This document shows, in pieces, positions 60,199-64,000 of a stretch of 64,000 nucleotides of DNA (positions are counted from its first letter, which is position 1; each line of letters begins with the position of its first letter). Made by a program: the position numbers and the translations under genes. The stretch is from BOG-938 sp035524315 (GTDB lineage: Bacteria; Pseudomonadota; Alphaproteobacteria; Caulobacterales; Caulobacteraceae): the NCBI GenBank assembly GCA_035524315.1, contig DATKPD010000043.1:22086-86085 (forward strand). Reading direction: 5' to 3'. The notes beneath the pieces are model-generated. The model saw only the letters and a program-made list of their open reading frames with translations, ran no database searches and was not told the origin of the DNA.

Positions 60199-61705
60199 GA
60201 TCGTCCTTGGCCAAATCCGCGCGGCCCCACCATCCGCCGCCCAGCGCCTGAAACAGCGCCGCGGTGTCGGCGTAGCGGGCGGCCTGGGCCTGAACCAGGG
60301 CGATACGGGTCTGTTGATAGGCCTGCTGGGCGCTCAGCAGGGCCAGGTCGCTGGCGTAGCCGTCATTGAACTGCCGCTGCGACAGGTCCAGCGTGACCTT
60401 GGCCGCGTCCGCCGCGGCAGCGGCCGCCTTCAGGCCCGCGGCGTCCTGTTCAATCGCGGCCAGGGCGTCGGCGACATTCTGGACCGCGGCCAGGACCGTA
60501 CTGCGGTATTGCTCCGCCGCTTGGATATAGGCCGCCTTGGCCGCGCGCTCCTGGTGCAGCAGTTGGCCGCCCTGGAAGATCGGCGCGGTCACGCCCGCTC
60601 CAATGCTCCAGAAACTGGCGCCCGGTCCGAACACTTGGCCGATGTCCAGCGCGGTGCTGCCCACGTTGCCGGTCAGCTGGATATTGGGCAGTCGGTTGGC
60701 CTCGGCCACGCCCACCTGGGCGCTGGCGGCGTGAAGATTGGCTTCGGCCTGAAGCACGTCGGGGCGCTGCTCGACCAGCCGGGACGGCAGGCTGACGGGC
60801 AGATCAGCTGGCAAAGACAACCCAGCCAGATCAAATGCCGGCAACGGCGCCTGACCGGGATATCGGCCGACCAGGGCGTTGATCAGGTCTTGCTGCTGGG
60901 CCGCCTGTTTGAGCAGAGGCGGCAAGGTGGCCGCGACCTGGGCCAGTTGGGACTGCTGGGCGGCCAGATCCAGCCCGCCCGCATAACCTTTGGCCATCTG
61001 GGTCTTGAGGATATCGACCTGGCGGGTGTCGATGGCGATCAGCTGGCGGGTGGCGTCGATCTGGGCCTCCAGCGAGGCCTGCTGGATCACCGCGGCGGCC
61101 ACATTGCTGGTCAAGGTCAGATGCGCCGCGATCATCTGGTAGCGCGCGGCCTGGGCCTGGGCGGTAGCCGATTCCACCGTGCGGCGGGTCAGGCCGAACA
61201 CATCGGGTGTGTAGGTCACGGCGAGTTGCGGCGTGAACAGGCTGTATTCGAAGGCGTTGTTGTCAGGCGTCGGCGCAAGTGCCTCGGACTGCCGCTGCCG
61301 GCTGGCCGCGAAGCCCGCCGAAAGGCTGGGGTAATAGGCGCCGCGCTGGGCCAGAGCGGTTTCGCGCGCGACCGTTAGGGCCGCTTGCGCCGCCTTCAGA
61401 TCGTGGTTGGTCTTGAGGGCCTGCTCGATCAGGTCGTCGAGAGCCTGGGAATGAAACAGCGTCCACCAGGCGCCCGGTAGGTCTGCGCCATCGACGAAGC
61501 GCTGCGTCTCGCCTCCAGCGACATCTGGCGTGGCCACGGTTGGCGCAAGCGGGCGATCGGCGTAGCCCTTAACGTCGGGCGGCGGCGGCGTCTTGAAGTC
61601 GGGGCCGACAGCGCATCCCGCGAGCGACAGGCCGGCCACAAGCGCGACCGCCGCGCCGGCACGTGAGCGACGAACCCGGCCACACGACACGCTACCGATC
61701 GCCAT
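60188..61705 (-). CDS. NodT-family outer-membrane efflux lipoprotein (RND channel)
   Basis: The 505-residue protein has a lipoprotein signal with lipobox SLAGC and then AVGPDFKTPPPPDVKGY, the NodT-type opening. Two OEP repeats follow (residues about 75-270 and 290-490), each with long heptad-like helices that form the periplasmic channel; VGVAEANRLPNIQLTGNVG is typical. The ATG at 61705 was chosen over ATG 61777, which would place the lipobox about 50 residues in. It is the first gene of the tripartite operon and overlaps the adaptor by eleven bases. Confidence 0.92.
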   Translation of the reverse strand: MAIGSVSCGRVRRSRAGAAVALVAGLSLAGCAVGPDFKTPPPPDVKGYADRPLAPTVATPDVAGGETQRFVDGADLPGAWWTLFHSQALDDLIEQALKTNHDLKAAQAALTVARETALAQRGAYYPSLSAGFAASRQRQSEALAPTPDNNAFEYSLFTPQLAVTYTPDVFGLTRRTVESATAQAQAARYQMIAAHLTLTSNVAAAVIQQASLEAQIDATRQLIAIDTRQVDILKTQMAKGYAGGLDLAAQQSQLAQVAATLPPLLKQAAQQQDLINALVGRYPGQAPLPAFDLAGLSLPADLPVSLPSRLVEQRPDVLQAEANLHAASAQVGVAEANRLPNIQLTGNVGSTALDIGQVFGPGASFWSIGAGVTAPIFQGGQLLHQERAAKAAYIQAAEQYRSTVLAAVQNVADALAAIEQDAAGLKAAAAAADAAKVTLDLSQRQFNDGYASDLALLSAQQAYQQTRIALVQAQAARYADTAALFQALGGGWWGRADLAKDDHAS

Positions 61706-61856
61706 CTTCGCCTTGACCAATGAGATCCGCCCCCGGGGTGTCGGTATCAGATTTTTGCGGATGATATCAGCGATCATCGTATGGCGGTTGTGTATTCAGG
61801 ATCGACCTGAAACCCACCCCCCTTACACCACGCTTACACGCGAACGACCCAGGGGC

Positions 61857-62720
61857 TCAGCCGACCCCCAGACCTGCGCCGTAAAGGTCGGTGCGCCGGT
61901 CGCGGAAGAAGCCCCACGCCGCGCGGTGCGTTCGCAGAAAATCCAGGTCGAAGCTGGCGCTGATCACACCCTCCTCCTGGCGGTCCAACGCCGCGACCAG
62001 ATCGCCGCGATGGTCGGCGATGAAGCTGGAGCCATAGTAGGTCTGACCGCCCGAGGCGCCCGGCTCGAAACCGACGCGGTTGGCCGCCGCCACGGGAATG
62101 ACATTGGCCACGGCGTGGCCCTGCATCACCCGCCGCCAGGGGTCGCGCGTGTCGAGCGACGCGTCGTGCGGCTCCGAGCCGATGGCGGTGGGGTACATCA
62201 GCACTTCGGCGCCCATCAGGGTCATGGCGCGCGCCGCCTCGGGGAACCACTGATCCCAGCAGATGCCCACGCCCAGCCGGCCGAAACGCGTGTCCCACAC
62301 GCGAAAGCCCGTGTCGCCCGGCCGAAAGTAGTACTTTTCCTGATAGCCCGGCCCATCGGGGATGTGGCTCTTGCGATAGACGCCCAACAGCGCGCCGTCG
62401 GCGTCGGCCATGGCCAGGCTGTTGTAATAGTGCGGTCCGTCGCGCTCGTAGATCGAGATCGGGATGACCACACCCAGCTCCTGGGCGAGGGGCGCCAGGG
62501 CCAGGACGCAGGGATGCTCGCGCCAGGGATAGGCGGCGGAGAACCACCGCTCCTCCTGCGACACGCAGAAGTACGGCCCCTGGAACAGTTCCGATGGCAG
62601 GATCACCTGGGCGCCGTCCGCCGCGGCCTGCCGGATCAGGTCCTGGGTCCTGGCGATATTGGCGGCCATGTCCTCGCCATAGGCCGTCTGCAGGACCGCG
62701 ATCTTGATGGTTCTGGCCAT
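61857..62720 (-). CDS. aguB: N-carbamoylputrescine amidohydrolase
   Basis: AguB converts N-carbamoylputrescine to putrescine, CO2 and ammonia. The 287-residue nitrilase-superfamily enzyme has the Glu in VILPSELFQGPYF, the Lys in YRKSHIPDGPGYQEKYYF and the nucleophile Cys in GVGICWDQWFPEAARAM. The GPGYQEKYYF and VLMYPTAIGSEP blocks are diagnostic of AguB rather than other nitrilases. It follows aguA by 33 bases on the same strand, completing the agmatine-to-putrescine route. Confidence 0.94.
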   Translation of the reverse strand: MARTIKIAVLQTAYGEDMAANIARTQDLIRQAAADGAQVILPSELFQGPYFCVSQEERWFSAAYPWREHPCVLALAPLAQELGVVIPISIYERDGPHYYNSLAMADADGALLGVYRKSHIPDGPGYQEKYYFRPGDTGFRVWDTRFGRLGVGICWDQWFPEAARAMTLMGAEVLMYPTAIGSEPHDASLDTRDPWRRVMQGHAVANVIPVAAANRVGFEPGASGGQTYYGSSFIADHRGDLVAALDRQEEGVISASFDLDFLRTHRAAWGFFRDRRTDLYGAGLGVG

Positions 62721-62753
62721 GGGGTTCCCTTCGGGGCGCTCGGCGAGCCTCAG

Positions 62754-63767
<1,014 letters not shown>

Positions 63768-63850
63768 GAATCTTGTCCGATCATATGCGCCTCTTAAAGC
63801 CAGAGCGGCCCAGGTGGGAAGCCCGCAGGGCCGGTCAAGGACAAAAGAAG

Positions 63851-63876
63851 AAGGGCGGCCCAAGCGGGCCGCCCTT
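63851..63876 (-). terminator. Rho-independent terminator of the downstream TonB receptor
   Basis: A perfect 11-base-pair stem AAGGGCGGCCC/GGGCCGCCCTT with a four-base loop is followed on the minus strand by TCTTCTTTTG. It lies 27 bases past the stop of the receptor fragment at 63903 and is oriented to end that transcript before aguA. Confidence 0.8.
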
Positions 63877-63902
63877 CCGATACATTGCGCCTGCGACAGA
63901 AA

Positions 63903-64000
63903 TCAGAATGCGGTGCGCAGGGTGAACTGCAGGGTGGTCGGCGCGCCCTGGTAAGCGTAGGGCTCGGAATAGCCACTCTTATTGTAGTCGTTGGTGGTGG
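63903..64000 (-). CDS. C-terminal end of a TonB-dependent receptor (truncated by window edge)
   Basis: The minus-strand frame encodes the last 31 residues, ending PTTLQFTLRTAF before the stop at 63903-63905. The final aromatic Phe preceded by alternating hydrophobic residues and GAP-like turns is the outer-membrane beta-strand signature of TonB-dependent receptors. The rest of the gene lies beyond position 64000. A strong terminator follows it. Confidence 0.65.
   Translation of the reverse strand, partial: TTNDYNKSGYSEPYAYQGAPTTLQFTLRTAF

Overview
This window looks like chromosomal DNA of an alphaproteobacterium of the family Caulobacteraceae (Caulobacter or Phenylobacterium type). The sequence is very GC-rich, with dense, tightly packed and often start/stop-overlapping genes. 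It carries lineage-typical genes: an FzlA-like cell-division GST homologue ending in the YDNLDF tail, an alphaproteobacterial NrnC nanoRNase, SapC, TonB-dependent receptors, and the lptC-lptA-lptB-rpoN-hpf-ptsN gene order. No prophage, insertion sequence or CRISPR array was seen. Genus assignment is inference.

Layout. 0-2.6 kb: argB, a HAD pyrimidine nucleotidase and dapD in a coupled operon. 2.6-8 kb, minus strand: a DUF2939-like lipoprotein, a FlaA1/CapD-type sugar dehydratase, a UDP-glucuronate-epimerase-like protein and a large membrane glycosyltransferase-like protein. 8.2-12.1 kb: urate hydroxylase PuuD with a cytochrome c tail, convergent with an IorAB-type molybdenum hydroxylase. 12.2-18.7 kb: dapE, a lower-GC islet (TfoX-like and VOC proteins), then truA-fmt, def and rmuC. 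18.8-23 kb: a CsgG/HfaB-like secreted protein with an SH3 end, a cupin, a TetR regulator, and an LpxH-like phosphoesterase paired with a GT4 glycosyltransferase.

23-30.7 kb: a minus-strand block that reads as a phosphorus-acquisition module: phnCDE transporter, TonB-dependent receptor, exported NPP-type phosphodiesterase and an exported methyltransferase-like protein. 30.7-33.3 kb: a polyamine module with a structured leader (candidate speF RNA), ornithine/lysine decarboxylase and a deoxyhypusine-synthase-like (probable homospermidine synthase) gene, followed by an arylsulfotransferase remnant. 34-36.8 kb: a hotdog thioesterase, a CHAP amidase and an acyltransferase. 36.9-42.7 kb: nrnC, the LPS-export genes, rpoN, hpf and ptsN, preceded by tRNA-Leu(CAG). 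42.9-50.2 kb: an NDUFA9-like epimerase and gltD-gltB with an AT-rich repeat-bearing leader. 50.2-55.8 kb: a broken GST, a CDF metal transporter, fzlA, an epimerase, a GT2, a MaoC-like protein and sapC. 55.9-61.7 kb: a complete tripartite HME-RND efflux system. 61.9-63.8 kb: aguB and aguA, a second route to putrescine; then the C-terminal end of another TonB receptor.

Most of the window is ordinary housekeeping. The points most worth a second look are the polyamine leader and its DHS-like partner, the phosphorus module with a signal-peptide-bearing methyltransferase, a near-consensus sigma-54 site pointing away from rpoN, the gltDB leader repeats, and three signs of decay or transfer (arylsulfotransferase remnant, frameshifted GST, low-GC islet).
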